Assembly (NCBI GenBank): GCA_002689655.1
Contig: NZHC01000070.1
Span: 69,272 to 133,271 of the forward strand
Length of the DNA: 64,000 nt
Reading direction: 5' to 3'
DNA from: Rhodopirellula sp.
GTDB taxonomy: Bacteria; Planctomycetota; Planctomycetia; Pirellulales; Pirellulaceae
The notes under the pieces were generated by a model. It saw nothing but the letters and a program-made list of their open reading frames with translations, was not told the DNA's origin and searched no databases. Shown here one piece after another: positions 52,635-61,936 of the stretch (the first letter of the stretch is position 1; each line of letters opens with the position of its first letter). Made by a program: the position numbers and the translations under genes.

Positions 52635-53891
52635 ATGTACCGAACCGCTTTCACGCTCTGTGTGACATGCGTCGTATTTGCGAACGCATTCCGCATCAGC
52701 AACGCTCAGGAAAACGAGGCGTCAGCAAAGGGGGCTGACGCTCAGACTCCTTGGATCACGTCTCTTTCCCGACTCGGAGAGTCAAGCTCCTGCGTTGCAA
52801 GTACCGGCGATGGCTTGCTACTGCGAGAAGCCACCGTGTACAAATTCGAAGCGGCGACCCCGCACCAGATGACGCCAATCTATTCGCATCCCGCAGCGGT
52901 CTGGCAAGTGGTAAGCAGTGGCGACGCCAGCAAAATTGCAAGCGTAGATTACCGCGGTAATCTCGGCATTTATGACACGGGCAATCAACCGGTCGCTTCA
53001 ACAGGCGTATCATGGCAAACAGGTCCGGATGCCAAATTAACGATTCATGAAAAAGCGTTCGAACGCTGGTGCCAAGCCTTAGTTATCACACCCGACGACA
53101 AATCCCTCATCGCTGGTAATGAAGCCGGTAAAATATTTGTTTGGGATATTGCAGCGGGAAAGGTCTCTAAAACAGCGGAGCTCGACGGACACGCCATTAC
53201 TGGCTTAGCGGTCTCACCTGAATCCTCGCAACTTGCTGCCAGTGACGGGGCCGGACATGTCCACCTTTTTTCCTGGCCGAAACTGGAACCTCAGGGAAAA
53301 ATCAAGTTCAGCGATGAAACAATTTGGTGCGTTGCATACGTGGCCCCCGGCACGCTGCTAGCCGGAAGCAGTGACCGAAATCTTTATCAAGCTGAAGCCA
53401 AGGCCGAGAGCAAAGCGGAAAGTAATGGAAAAGGAAGTGACTGGATTACGCAAATCGCCATCTCTCCTTCAGGACGCGTTGCCGTCGCAGAAGTCGGAGG
53501 CAAAGTCCACTTTCCCCAAGCCACTGCTGAAGCTGGAAACGCAAACGCTACCAGATACACAATCGGTAATGATGCGATGAAGGCGACCAGCGGTGTATGG
53601 GCATTGCTGTGGAATACCGCTCGCCAAGGCGATGAGCAAGTCTTGGTAGGCACGCGAAAAAATGGTGTTCTCGTTGCTGGTCGATCTTGGAAATGGACAG
53701 AGCCTGCTAAGGAGGAAGCACTGGCACCCGCATCAACGGAAGCAGAAGAGACAAAGCCTGAGAAAGAAGTCAAAAAGGAAGAGCCAGAGGAAAAGGCGAA
53801 GAAGCCTGAACTCCAAGAGGCTGAGCCAGCGAAACCAGCACCCGAAAAACCAGTGGCTGAAAAACCTGCGGAAACCGAGAAAAAAGAATGA
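52635..53891 (+). CDS. Exported WD40-like repeat protein with charged Pro/Glu/Lys tail
   Basis: The 418-residue protein has a signal peptide (MYRTAFTLCVTCVVFANAFR, cleavage after SNAQ). Degenerate WD40 repeats follow, best seen in LVITPDDKSLIAGNEAGKIF with VWDIAAG, and GLAVSPESSQLAASDGAGHV. The C-terminal 65 residues are almost entirely Glu, Lys, Pro and Ala and are probably disordered. The frame is open upstream to 52560, but the ATG at 52635 gives the signal peptide. Its stop overlaps the start of the RicT/PSP1 gene (ATGA), so the two are translationally coupled although one product is exported and the other cytoplasmic. Confidence 0.78.
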   Translation: MYRTAFTLCVTCVVFANAFRISNAQENEASAKGADAQTPWITSLSRLGESSSCVASTGDGLLLREATVYKFEAATPHQMTPIYSHPAAVWQVVSSGDASKIASVDYRGNLGIYDTGNQPVASTGVSWQTGPDAKLTIHEKAFERWCQALVITPDDKSLIAGNEAGKIFVWDIAAGKVSKTAELDGHAITGLAVSPESSQLAASDGAGHVHLFSWPKLEPQGKIKFSDETIWCVAYVAPGTLLAGSSDRNLYQAEAKAESKAESNGKGSDWITQIAISPSGRVAVAEVGGKVHFPQATAEAGNANATRYTIGNDAMKATSGVWALLWNTARQGDEQVLVGTRKNGVLVAGRSWKWTEPAKEEALAPASTEAEETKPEKEVKKEEPEEKAKKPELQEAEPAKPAPEKPVAEKPAETEKKE

Positions 53892-54799
53892 GTGACCCGG
53901 GGTTCGCCTCCGAGAGCAGCAGAGATGCCTCTCACGAGCCGCAATACGTTGTTCGCTTTGGGGCATTACGCACCCTTGGCGTGATGAACTCCCGCCAAAG
54001 TTATCGGTATGGGGACGAGGTTGTCGCACGTACCAACCGGGGAACCGAGATCGGAACGGTGCTATGCGAGGCCACACCGGTGGCTTTCGAAGCCATGGAG
54101 GAACCGACCAAGGGACGAATCATACGGCGTATGAGTCAGGATGATCGTACCCAACAGCAACGAATGGAATCGGGAGCAGCGAAAGACATGGCTGTTTGCC
54201 AACGCTGCGTCGATGCTTTGAAGCTGTCGATGGAGTTGGTAGATACGGAGCGTTTACTCGGTGGTGAACGTTTCATCGTCTATTTCCTCGCGGATGGCCG
54301 AATCGATTTCCGACAACTGGTTCGGGATCTCGCCAAGGAGTTTCAAACTCGGATCGAGATGCGACAGATCGGGGTACGTGATGAGGCGAAACTGCTGGCT
54401 GACTATGGAGATTGCGGGCAGCCAATTTGTTGCGCCAACTTCCTCAGCAAGATGCCGCCTGTCTCGATGAAAATGGCCAAATTGCAGAAAGCAACCCTAG
54501 ACCCCTCAAAAATATCGGGTCGTTGTGGTCGGCTGAAATGCTGCTTACGTTACGAGTATGATACGTATGAAGAACTTGCCAATGAGCTACCTTCTCCGGG
54601 CACCCATGTGTTAACCCGAGAGGGCAATGTGAAGGTAGTAGCTCAAGACCTGCTCGCAGGTCAATTGACAGTCAAGACGGAAGACAATCGCCGGATCATC
54701 ATTTCCAGCGAGGATGTGCTGCAAGTTGTTTCTCAGCAACACGCTACAGCAAAGCAGAAAAGTGAACAGAAGAACAAGTCGGGATCGCGCAAGGAATGA
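53888..54799 (+). CDS. PSP1/RicT (YaaT)-family protein
   Basis: The 303-residue cytoplasmic protein of the PSP1 C-terminal domain family shows YGDEVVARTNRGTEIGTVLC in the N-terminal part, EFQTRIEMRQIGVRDEAKLL in the middle, and the hallmark Cys-rich run (DYGDCGQPICCANFLSKMPP then GRCGRLKCCLRYEYDTYEEL). In Bacillus, RicT (YaaT) forms the Fe-S-containing Y-complex with YlbF and YmcA that affects RNase Y-dependent mRNA maturation. The Cys residues needed for cluster binding are present. A charged C-terminal tail is unremarkable. The start overlaps the previous gene by four bases. Confidence 0.9.
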   Translation: MSDPGFASESSRDASHEPQYVVRFGALRTLGVMNSRQSYRYGDEVVARTNRGTEIGTVLCEATPVAFEAMEEPTKGRIIRRMSQDDRTQQQRMESGAAKDMAVCQRCVDALKLSMELVDTERLLGGERFIVYFLADGRIDFRQLVRDLAKEFQTRIEMRQIGVRDEAKLLADYGDCGQPICCANFLSKMPPVSMKMAKLQKATLDPSKISGRCGRLKCCLRYEYDTYEELANELPSPGTHVLTREGNVKVVAQDLLAGQLTVKTEDNRRIIISSEDVLQVVSQQHATAKQKSEQKNKSGSRKE

Positions 54800-54868
54800 T
54801 TAACTCGCATTGAAATGCGAAGCTTGCTCTACCGCTTGCACCACATACGCCGAAAGTAAAAAGAGAAA

Positions 54869-55282
54869 ATGAATTCTTCATTGCAAGCGATGCGAGATTT
54901 ACTGGCCGAAGACCAACGCTATAAACTGGATGCTTACCAGTTCATTCGTGAGTCGCTTCAATATGCGCACGAGCATATGATCGGTGAGTTAGCGGAGGAT
55001 GCATCTGGCGAAAAAACTGGTCCGCGACACGTTACCGGCCAGCAGCTTTGTGAAGCATGCCGCCTCTATGGCATTGAGCAGTACGGTTACTTGACGAAAA
55101 TGGTCCTTGGCAACTGGGGAATCAAGAGTACAAGTGACTTCGGCGATCTGGTTTACAACCTGATTCGAATCGAGCAAATGCGCAAGAGTGAATCCGATCA
55201 AAGAGAGGACTTTGATGATGTCTACGATTTTGCAGACGCCTTCGAGCCTGAATTTGAACTCACCGTCAAAGATGAAGACTGA
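54869..55282 (+). CDS. Minf_1886-family conserved small protein
   Basis: The 137-residue protein carries the conserved stretches RYKLDAYQFIRESLQYAHEH, HVTGQQLCEACRLYGIEQYG and LTKMVLGNWGIKSTSDFGDL with VYNLI, typical of a small family in Planctomycetes, Verrucomicrobia and relatives. An acidic C-terminal tail follows. Its function is not known; it often sits near translation or PSP1-type genes. It follows the RicT gene by 69 bases on the same strand, so co-transcription is likely. Confidence 0.85.
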   Translation: MNSSLQAMRDLLAEDQRYKLDAYQFIRESLQYAHEHMIGELAEDASGEKTGPRHVTGQQLCEACRLYGIEQYGYLTKMVLGNWGIKSTSDFGDLVYNLIRIEQMRKSESDQREDFDDVYDFADAFEPEFELTVKDED

Positions 55283-56174
55283 AATGACACATCGAGAACC
55301 GACGAGCAATGAATACAGCAGGCTTTCATCCTGTCACCCAAAACTCCGTCACTGCAGAAGCTTGGCCCTGACCTGCCTGCTTGGGCTAAGTTGGCTGTCG
55401 CCGACCAACCTCTGTGCCGCTCAAGATCAGCCTGACACCAAAACGCAGGCAGAGGTCAAAGGAGATCCCCCGGTACAAAAACGGGCTGAACGCCCGCGAC
55501 CGGTGGAGGATTCTCGCAGAAGCTATCTTGGGCGTGTTCTGGCCAAACCGATGTCACATCTCGGCGCGCCTTGGCTGATCCGCCCGGAGCGTGAAGAAGA
55601 GGAACGGGCCTCAGAATCGTTCAAGCAGCTCAAGCTCGTAAAAGGCATGAACGTCTGTGACTTGGGATGTGGAAATGGCTACTGGACGCTTCCCATGGCA
55701 CGGGATGTGGGCGAAGACGGCACGGTCTATGCAGTCGACATCCAACGTGAGATGCTCCAAAAGCTCAGACAAAGATCCAGCAAGTACAAACTCAACAATA
55801 TCGAGCCCGTGCTCGGCAAAGTCGACGACCCCAATCTACCACCCAACAAGGTGGACCTTGTCTTGATGGTGGACGTCTACCACGAGTTTTCCCATCCGGA
55901 ATCGATGCTTTGGGGAATCCGTCGCTCCCTGACTTCGAAAGGTGTTGTGGCGTTGCTTGAATACCGAGAAGAGGATCCAGGCGTCCCCATCAAGCCGCTT
56001 CACAAGATGTCAAAACGCCAAATCATGAAGGAATATGGTGCAAACGGATTCAAACTGGTCAGGGAATACAACAAACTACCGTGGCAGCACTTGATGTTCT
56101 TTGCCAGAGATGACAGCCCCCTGGAAAAAATTGAACCGGTACCGGCACAACAGGTGCTCAAGGATCTGGAGTAG
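55272..56174 (+). CDS. Class I SAM-dependent methyltransferase with N-terminal export signal
   Basis: The frame gives 300 residues from ATG 55272 (or 296 from 55284, which follows the previous stop by one base). Residues about 21-45 look like a signal peptide (KLRHCRSLALTCLLGLSWLS, cleavage near CAAQDQ). A full methyltransferase domain follows: MNVCDLGCGNGYWTLPMARD (motif I), VYAVDIQREMLQKLRQRSSK, and VDLVLMVDVYHEFSHPESML. The SAM-binding residues are intact. Such signal-bearing methyltransferases recur in planctomycetes and proteobacteria and their location and substrate are unexplained. It overlaps the Minf_1886 gene or abuts it. Confidence 0.8.
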   Translation: MKTEMTHREPTSNEYSRLSSCHPKLRHCRSLALTCLLGLSWLSPTNLCAAQDQPDTKTQAEVKGDPPVQKRAERPRPVEDSRRSYLGRVLAKPMSHLGAPWLIRPEREEEERASESFKQLKLVKGMNVCDLGCGNGYWTLPMARDVGEDGTVYAVDIQREMLQKLRQRSSKYKLNNIEPVLGKVDDPNLPPNKVDLVLMVDVYHEFSHPESMLWGIRRSLTSKGVVALLEYREEDPGVPIKPLHKMSKRQIMKEYGANGFKLVREYNKLPWQHLMFFARDDSPLEKIEPVPAQQVLKDLE

Positions 56175-56451
56175 AATCTGAAAGTCACGATGACAGGCAG
56201 GGAAAATGCCCTACCCGCCATCACCAGATCACGCTGCAATCCAAGTCGTGGGAATGGTCAAAATACAACACAAGCCCATTCACTCGCTGACTAACCATGC
56301 CACTGGCTACCAGATAAACCACTGTTTTTGTGATCACTTATGACACCAATCAAACATCACCGTCAGTAGGCTGCGAAAGCGGAAACAACCGACGCACGAA
56401 GAAGCACGCAAACGCTCAGCACAACAAAAAAATCGACTGAAGGAAGAATAC

Positions 56452-57873
56452 ATGTTCATAAAGATCCGCCTCAGCATCATGATGTTTCTCCAGTTTTTTG
56501 TCTGGGGATCTTGGTATGTTTCGCTGTATGGCTTCCTGAACGAAGCGGGCATGACCGAGATTGGTAAGGGCGGTTCCTTCGACGCTGCTGCATATACCGT
56601 CGCGCCAATTGCGGCGATCTTCGCACCACTGACACTCGGACTTATCTGCGATCGCCTGATGAACACGGAACGTGTGCTGGCAATACTCAACATCGTCGGT
56701 GCCTGCCTGCTGTGGCTCACGCCCACTCTTGCCAGTGCGGGTGCCCCGGACACCTACCTAAGCCAATTTACGCAACCGATGATTCTGTGCCTGCTGGCTT
56801 ACATGCTTTGTTTCATGCCGACGCTTGGACTGACGGCAAGTCTTTCGTTCAAACACCTTGCCAACAGTGAAAAGGACTTTCCAGCTGTACGCGTACTCGG
56901 AACGATCGGCTGGATTGTAGGCAACTGGGCCATGTGGGGTTGCCGTCTCTTCACTGGCGAGGACGAAACGATTAGCAAGGCGACAAGCGACCTTGCGGCA
57001 GCAAAAGCAGCAGCTGGAACTGACGAAACTGCGATCAACGCGGCACAACAAGCTTTCGACACAGTGATGAGCACGATCACCTACTCTGACAATTCATCCC
57101 ACATTTTCCACGCTGCAGCAATCGCGTCTGCAATTTTAGGTGTGTATTGTTTGACACTTCCCAAAACCGCACCCCCGGCGAAAGGCGAGCCCATTTCACT
57201 CGCCAAGGTTTTTGGTGTCGATGCATGGGCCCTGCTGAAAGACAAAGCATTCTTCGTTTTCGCAATTGCTTCCTTCTTGGTATGCATCCCCCTAGCCGGG
57301 TACTACGCCAAAGGATATGGCTTTGTTGATGCCATGGGCGTGCAGCTGTTTGGTTCCACCACAGGTGCCATGAGTACCGGCCAAATGAGCGAAATTTTCT
57401 TCATGCTGATCATGCCATTCTGCTTTGCCCGTCTGGGCGTCAAGAAAATGCTAATCATTGGCATGTTGGCATGGACCGTTCGCTACGGACTGTGGGGCTT
57501 TGCTTTTGGTCAAGAGGGCCCACTGATGACGGCTCCGATCTTCATTGGCATCCTGTTGCATGGCATTTGCTATGACTTCTTCTTTGTGACCGGAATGATC
57601 TACACCGACAAGAAGGCCCAGCCCGAGGTGCGAGGCCAAGCTCAATCGCTGATTGTAATGCTGACTCAAGGACTTGGACTTGGAATCGGTGCTCAGGCAT
57701 TCGGCTGGTGGATGGGACGGTGCAAAACAGGCGAGGTGGTTGACTGGTCCCAGCTTTGGTACGCACCGGCGTTGTTTGCCTTGGGAGTGATGTTGGCGTT
57801 CGCAGTGTTGTTCTGGGATCGCTGCGGCAGTTCCTCGAATGACTCCGATGCAAACACATCAGAGGCCGCGTAG
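56452..57873 (+). CDS. Nucleoside:H+ symporter-type MFS permease (NupG/XapB-like)
   Basis: The 473-residue membrane protein has about 12 helices. The N-terminus RLSIMMFLQFFVWGSWYVSL is characteristic of the NHS subfamily. LGLICDRLMNTERVLAILN, AVRVLGTIGWIVGNW, and in the second half LGVKKMLIIGMLAWTVRYGL and GICYDFFFVTGMIYTDKKAQ with EVRGQAQSL also match. These import nucleosides or related compounds with protons. A loop of about 45 residues after helix 5 (ISKATSDLAAAKAAAG, Ala-rich) is longer than in enteric NupG. AAGGAAG eight bases before the ATG is a good ribosome-binding site. Confidence 0.88.
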   Translation: MFIKIRLSIMMFLQFFVWGSWYVSLYGFLNEAGMTEIGKGGSFDAAAYTVAPIAAIFAPLTLGLICDRLMNTERVLAILNIVGACLLWLTPTLASAGAPDTYLSQFTQPMILCLLAYMLCFMPTLGLTASLSFKHLANSEKDFPAVRVLGTIGWIVGNWAMWGCRLFTGEDETISKATSDLAAAKAAAGTDETAINAAQQAFDTVMSTITYSDNSSHIFHAAAIASAILGVYCLTLPKTAPPAKGEPISLAKVFGVDAWALLKDKAFFVFAIASFLVCIPLAGYYAKGYGFVDAMGVQLFGSTTGAMSTGQMSEIFFMLIMPFCFARLGVKKMLIIGMLAWTVRYGLWGFAFGQEGPLMTAPIFIGILLHGICYDFFFVTGMIYTDKKAQPEVRGQAQSLIVMLTQGLGLGIGAQAFGWWMGRCKTGEVVDWSQLWYAPALFALGVMLAFAVLFWDRCGSSSNDSDANTSEAA

Positions 57874-57897
57874 AGAAAGCGAATGCGTAATCAGGGC

Positions 57898-59178
57898 TCA
57901 TCGCTTTAACCCACCACCGTATGCAACCATCGCCTCGGTGGGGGTATTGTCCGCAAGCAACTGACGGAGTTCTTTGGGAGCGTTCAGCGCTTTCGTTAAT
58001 GCTGACCATTCTTCCATTGCCGCAAGGATTGCTGAACTACCCATGGAATCGAAGAAAGAATGCCATGGTGCGTTTGAGTCAAAACCAAGCCCGCCTTGCA
58101 TCGCGAGATCAAACAAATCATAGGTATCGACTACGCCTGAACGTAGAGCCAAGGCAGCCTCGATCCACATCGGTATCGTCATGATTTCTATAAGTTGCCG
58201 ATCGCTAAATTCAATTTCCTTACGGCAGTACCGCTCTCTGAACTCAATTGTCCGAGGTGACAATTCCAAATCACGTTTGCCATCCTGATAATCATACATA
58301 CCCTTTGAAACGGCTCTGCCAAACCGCTTATTCTTGATCAAGGCGACCAACAATGGTGCGGGATCAATTCGGTCCGGGAACGCCTGCCAAAAGGCACGCC
58401 CGGCATCAAACATCGTGGGGGTACCAATCCAGTCGATTAATTCCAACGGTGACATTGGCATTCCATAGGCCAACGCTGCTTCCTCGATTCGTTTTGCGGA
58501 AACACCTCGACAAAGCAATAACATCGCTTCGTTCAGATAGGGTGAAAGCAAGCGATTCACAACAAAAGCGGGACCATCTCCAACCACCAAGGGCTCTTTT
58601 CCAAGACGCTGAACATGGCCTACGCACGCCTCTGTCGTTGCTAGATGCGTTTCATCTCCCGCAATCAATTCAACAGCAGGTCGCTCACCGACGGGCATAA
58701 AAAAGTGCATGCCACTGAACCGCCCTCGATGCCGTAAAGACTCGGCAATACGTCCGATAGATAAGGTCGAAGTATTTGTACACAGCAGTGCATCCTCACC
58801 AAAAACCTGCTCAACCTCAGCGAAGAACGCTTGCTTGACCTCTAGTTTTTCTGCAATGGATTCAATCACAAGCGTTCGCTGGCAAGGTGCCTGTGACTCA
58901 CGGTTACAAAATTCGATCGCCGACATCGAGTCACTGATTTTTCGAATGCTGGAAACATCCCACTCGTCATCACTGAAACGAACTTGCTGAACGGCTCGAC
59001 CGATGGCATCCTCATCCTGATCGGCCAGCCAAACAGGGATTCCCGCATCAAGATGCGCCTGCAAGATCGCAGAACCAACAACACCAGCACCAATCAGGTA
59101 AACACCAACAACTGGAGCATTGCCAGTGATATCGTTCCCCGCATCCTGCAAGGACACTTTGGTCTTCTCAATGTTCAC
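57898..59178 (-). CDS. 3-hydroxyacyl-CoA dehydrogenase
   Basis: The 426-residue protein has the NAD-binding motif VYLIGAGVVGSAILQAHLDA (about residues 27-46) and the catalytic region TLVIESIAEKLEVKQAFFAE. LCTNTSTLSIGRIAE and GRFSGMHFFMPVGERPAVEL carry the conserved His-Phe-Phe/Pro segment. The C-terminal domain includes GDGPAFVVNRLLSPYLNEAM and GMPMSPLELIDWIGTPT, and a second C-terminal dimerisation region is present. No enoyl-CoA hydratase domain is fused, so it is the dehydrogenase half of a FadB-type system. It converges on the MFS gene and stands alone here; a role in beta-oxidation is inferred. Confidence 0.88.
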   Translation of the reverse strand: MNIEKTKVSLQDAGNDITGNAPVVGVYLIGAGVVGSAILQAHLDAGIPVWLADQDEDAIGRAVQQVRFSDDEWDVSSIRKISDSMSAIEFCNRESQAPCQRTLVIESIAEKLEVKQAFFAEVEQVFGEDALLCTNTSTLSIGRIAESLRHRGRFSGMHFFMPVGERPAVELIAGDETHLATTEACVGHVQRLGKEPLVVGDGPAFVVNRLLSPYLNEAMLLLCRGVSAKRIEEAALAYGMPMSPLELIDWIGTPTMFDAGRAFWQAFPDRIDPAPLLVALIKNKRFGRAVSKGMYDYQDGKRDLELSPRTIEFRERYCRKEIEFSDRQLIEIMTIPMWIEAALALRSGVVDTYDLFDLAMQGGLGFDSNAPWHSFFDSMGSSAILAAMEEWSALTKALNAPKELRQLLADNTPTEAMVAYGGGLKR

Positions 59179-60666
59179 GGTGGATCAAATCGGCGATCAA
59201 AAGGAAATAAACAATGCGACGTCAAAGCAAACGCGGACAACGAAGCAAGCAGCTCACAGGATTTGCCAAAAGCGCATTTTCAAATGCGACAAAATGAACA
59301 ACTGGCCGTTACAAGCCCCCAGGGCAACTGCAACAAAAAACACATTAACTTCACGCGGCGACAATGGCTACCTCATTTCCTCAGGAACATTCGCTGTGCC
59401 TAGCCTTTCTAAACGAGTTGTGAACAAAGACTACACATCCACAATGAGGTGTACGAATCTGCCCGGACTACCACGGCTTTGCATGCAACACCCACGGTGC
59501 GACGTCATGGTCTTTTAGAACATGATTTTCCAGTTCTTTCTGCAATCAACTTCTCCGTGACGGGCCATGATTTTCCGCGGTTTTGCCGATGTGAAAAACC
59601 AAGGCTATCGTCCCTGTCGATCAACCGGTGATCCGCCTTCAGAGCACGAAAAGCTGTAGAGCGAGGATCCAAACCATTTTGATGCAGCAAGATCACTCGA
59701 GCGACATCAACCACCTGCGTACAAATCCGCGTTAGTTTGGATCACTTTGCTGATGAAGCCATGCATCAATCGAGCGTTTGAAAACCACAGGAAGCGTGCC
59801 TGGCTCTGGCCTCAAGGCTGACATACTCAAAGCAGTCATCAATCTCCAATTGCAAGCCAGCCTACGATGTTCGAATTGCATGATTTCCATGAATAACAAA
59901 AAAGCCCAATCGAGATTATTCTCCAAGGGAAGTTTACATGAGTCGTAAAAAGAGGTCGCAGTTATCGGACAATCAGCATTTTAAGCAAAGCAAACGAGAA
60001 GAATATCGGAATATCGGTGCACTCAATACCGAAAGAAACACCTCAACAACCGATCACTGCCGAAGGTTTCTGCAAAATCCTGCCAACCAATAAAATCAAT
60101 CTACTGAGTGAAGACCTGCACATTTGCCAGTAACTCCAATGGCTGTTGCCCATACCGCATGGCGAGTTCCTCGATCAAACTCTGAACTGCAACTCGCAAC
60201 TCCAACGACTGCTTTTGCATACCACGCCTTCAAGCACTTGTGACCTCGGGATTAACAATGCCAGATTTCCCCAACCCCGACAGCAACAATTTTCCCGACG
60301 CCGAAAACCGCTAATGAAAATGAGAATGATCTAATTGCAGCAAGAGGGTGTCAAAGCAGGAAACGGCTTCATCACGTCGCCGCGAATCCAGCGATACAAA
60401 CAACAGATCACAAAAGGCAGGAACCGACAGCAAGTGGGAACGTTTTTCACAAGCAACAGACTCCACGATGCTACAAAACACCAGTTGATTGCCCGCGAAA
60501 CTGCGGCAGAATCTGCGTGTCTCTGCTGGTAACAGGTAACCTATTAGCATGGTCAGCTTTAATGCAGAATCACACTGACTTCCTGGCATAACAGGCGCAG
60601 AGCAGATGACGAAAAACCGCTAAACTGCGGACCGTAATAAACGTTCCTCCAGAGCCACGATTCGCA
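59179..60666. other. Gene-poor 1.5-kb region
   Basis: This is the longest stretch without a recognisable gene. Two short minus-strand frames (59732-59926, 64 codons; 59505-59714, 69 codons, GTG start) follow each other closely but match nothing known. A plus-strand 51-codon frame with a good ribosome-binding site (59938) is listed separately. No tRNA, hairpin with T-run or mobile-element end was seen. It may be decayed coding sequence or hold regulatory RNA. Confidence 0.5.
59938..60093 (+). CDS. Possible 51-residue basic protein
   Basis: AAGGGAAG lies six bases upstream of an ATG that opens a 51-codon frame. The product begins MSRKKRSQLSDNQHFKQSKR, is strongly basic at its start and contains no hydrophobic segment. 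It may be a small nucleic-acid-binding protein or a chance frame; only the ribosome-binding site and basic composition support it. Confidence 0.3.
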   Translation: MSRKKRSQLSDNQHFKQSKREEYRNIGALNTERNTSTTDHCRRFLQNPANQ

Positions 60667-61914
60667 GTGAATAAGATCAGAACCATCTGCTTCGAGGATG
60701 CGGAAGTTGACCATCTGCGACCCATCACGCTGGCTCGTCCAGCCTATGCAGTCACCAGCGCAAGCTTCCGACTCTTGGACTGGCTGAAACGCATCCCCGG
60801 CACACTGCATGGCCATGTGCGGCCCCATCTCCGGCAAATTCAGGACTTGGACTACGGGATTCAGGAATTCACTGGTCCACTGGATCGAAATTTGGGTCTC
60901 CTGTTGGTGAATGCGCGCATCGCCCCAACTGCAGACTTGGACCTGCGTCTGCAGGAGTGGACCAAGTCGGAATCATCGAAAGTTGCACTCGACCCCGGTA
61001 CGACTGCCGTAATCGTCGCTTTCATCTCAGCCTCAGACCTGGAGCGTCTACCGACTGACAAACTGGGTGATCTGCTTGCATTCGCATCGCAATTACCGCC
61101 TGCGTTGCTGGATCTTGACATCTTCCGATGGCCGCATGATGTCATCCAGCATCATTTGAAAGAAATGCCAACCGCGATGAATTGGCGTTTGAGTCACGAG
61201 GACTACACCGAAAAGCTAGATGGTGTTTTCACTCAGGGTGATGTTCAGATCGGAGACTACCCCGTCGTGGACACGTCTGCGGGCCCGGTTCTGCTTAACA
61301 AGAATGTTCAAGTCGGGCCATTTTGCTACCTGTCAGGCCCCGTTTTCGTTGGAACCGGCACGCGAGTCATTGAACACGCCGCGTTGAAGGATGGAGTATC
61401 CCTTGGTCATACGGTCAAAATTGGCGGGGAAGTTGAAGCATCGATCATCGAACCTTACACCAACAAACAGCATCATGGTTTTCTGGGACACAGCTATCTG
61501 GGAAGTTGGATTAATCTCGGTGCCGGAACTTGCAACAGCGACCTGAAAAACACGTATGGAAAAATCAACATTCATTACGGAACAGCAAAGATTGCTACGG
61601 ACATGCAATTTCTTGGCTGCTTCATGGGTGACTACTCCAAAACGGCAATTAATACGAGCATCTTTACGGGTAAAGTAATCGGTGTTTGCAGCATGATGTA
61701 TGGGTTCGTAACATCGAATGTACCCAGTTATGTGAACTACGCCCGACTATTTGGTCAAACGTCGTTACTACCCGCAGATGTCATGATCAATACTCAAAAA
61801 CGAATGTTTGCGAGGCGAAAAGTGGAACAGCGTGAATGTGACAGACAATTGATACAAGACATGTATAACTTGAGTCGCGAAGAGCGTGAATCAGCGGACC
61901 AGGACATTCTTTAA
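60667..61914 (+). CDS. GlmU-like putative sugar nucleotidyltransferase (left-handed beta-helix protein)
   Basis: The 415-residue protein resembles the alternative bacterial GlmU family. The N-terminal half (TICFEDAEVDHLRPITLARP) follows the pattern of that group rather than the GxGxRM loop of true GlmU. The C-terminal half from about residue 195 is a left-handed beta-helix of hexapeptide repeats (VQVGPFCYLSGPVFVGTGTR, then LGHSYLGSWINLGAGTCNSD) with a GlmU-like acyltransferase end. It may act in nucleotide-sugar or cell-wall precursor synthesis. The GTG at 60667 is the start. It lies 22 bases before argC, so the two share a transcript. Confidence 0.82.
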   Translation: MNKIRTICFEDAEVDHLRPITLARPAYAVTSASFRLLDWLKRIPGTLHGHVRPHLRQIQDLDYGIQEFTGPLDRNLGLLLVNARIAPTADLDLRLQEWTKSESSKVALDPGTTAVIVAFISASDLERLPTDKLGDLLAFASQLPPALLDLDIFRWPHDVIQHHLKEMPTAMNWRLSHEDYTEKLDGVFTQGDVQIGDYPVVDTSAGPVLLNKNVQVGPFCYLSGPVFVGTGTRVIEHAALKDGVSLGHTVKIGGEVEASIIEPYTNKQHHGFLGHSYLGSWINLGAGTCNSDLKNTYGKINIHYGTAKIATDMQFLGCFMGDYSKTAINTSIFTGKVIGVCSMMYGFVTSNVPSYVNYARLFGQTSLLPADVMINTQKRMFARRKVEQRECDRQLIQDMYNLSREERESADQDIL

Positions 61915-61936
61915 TTGACAAGTTCTTAGATAGACC

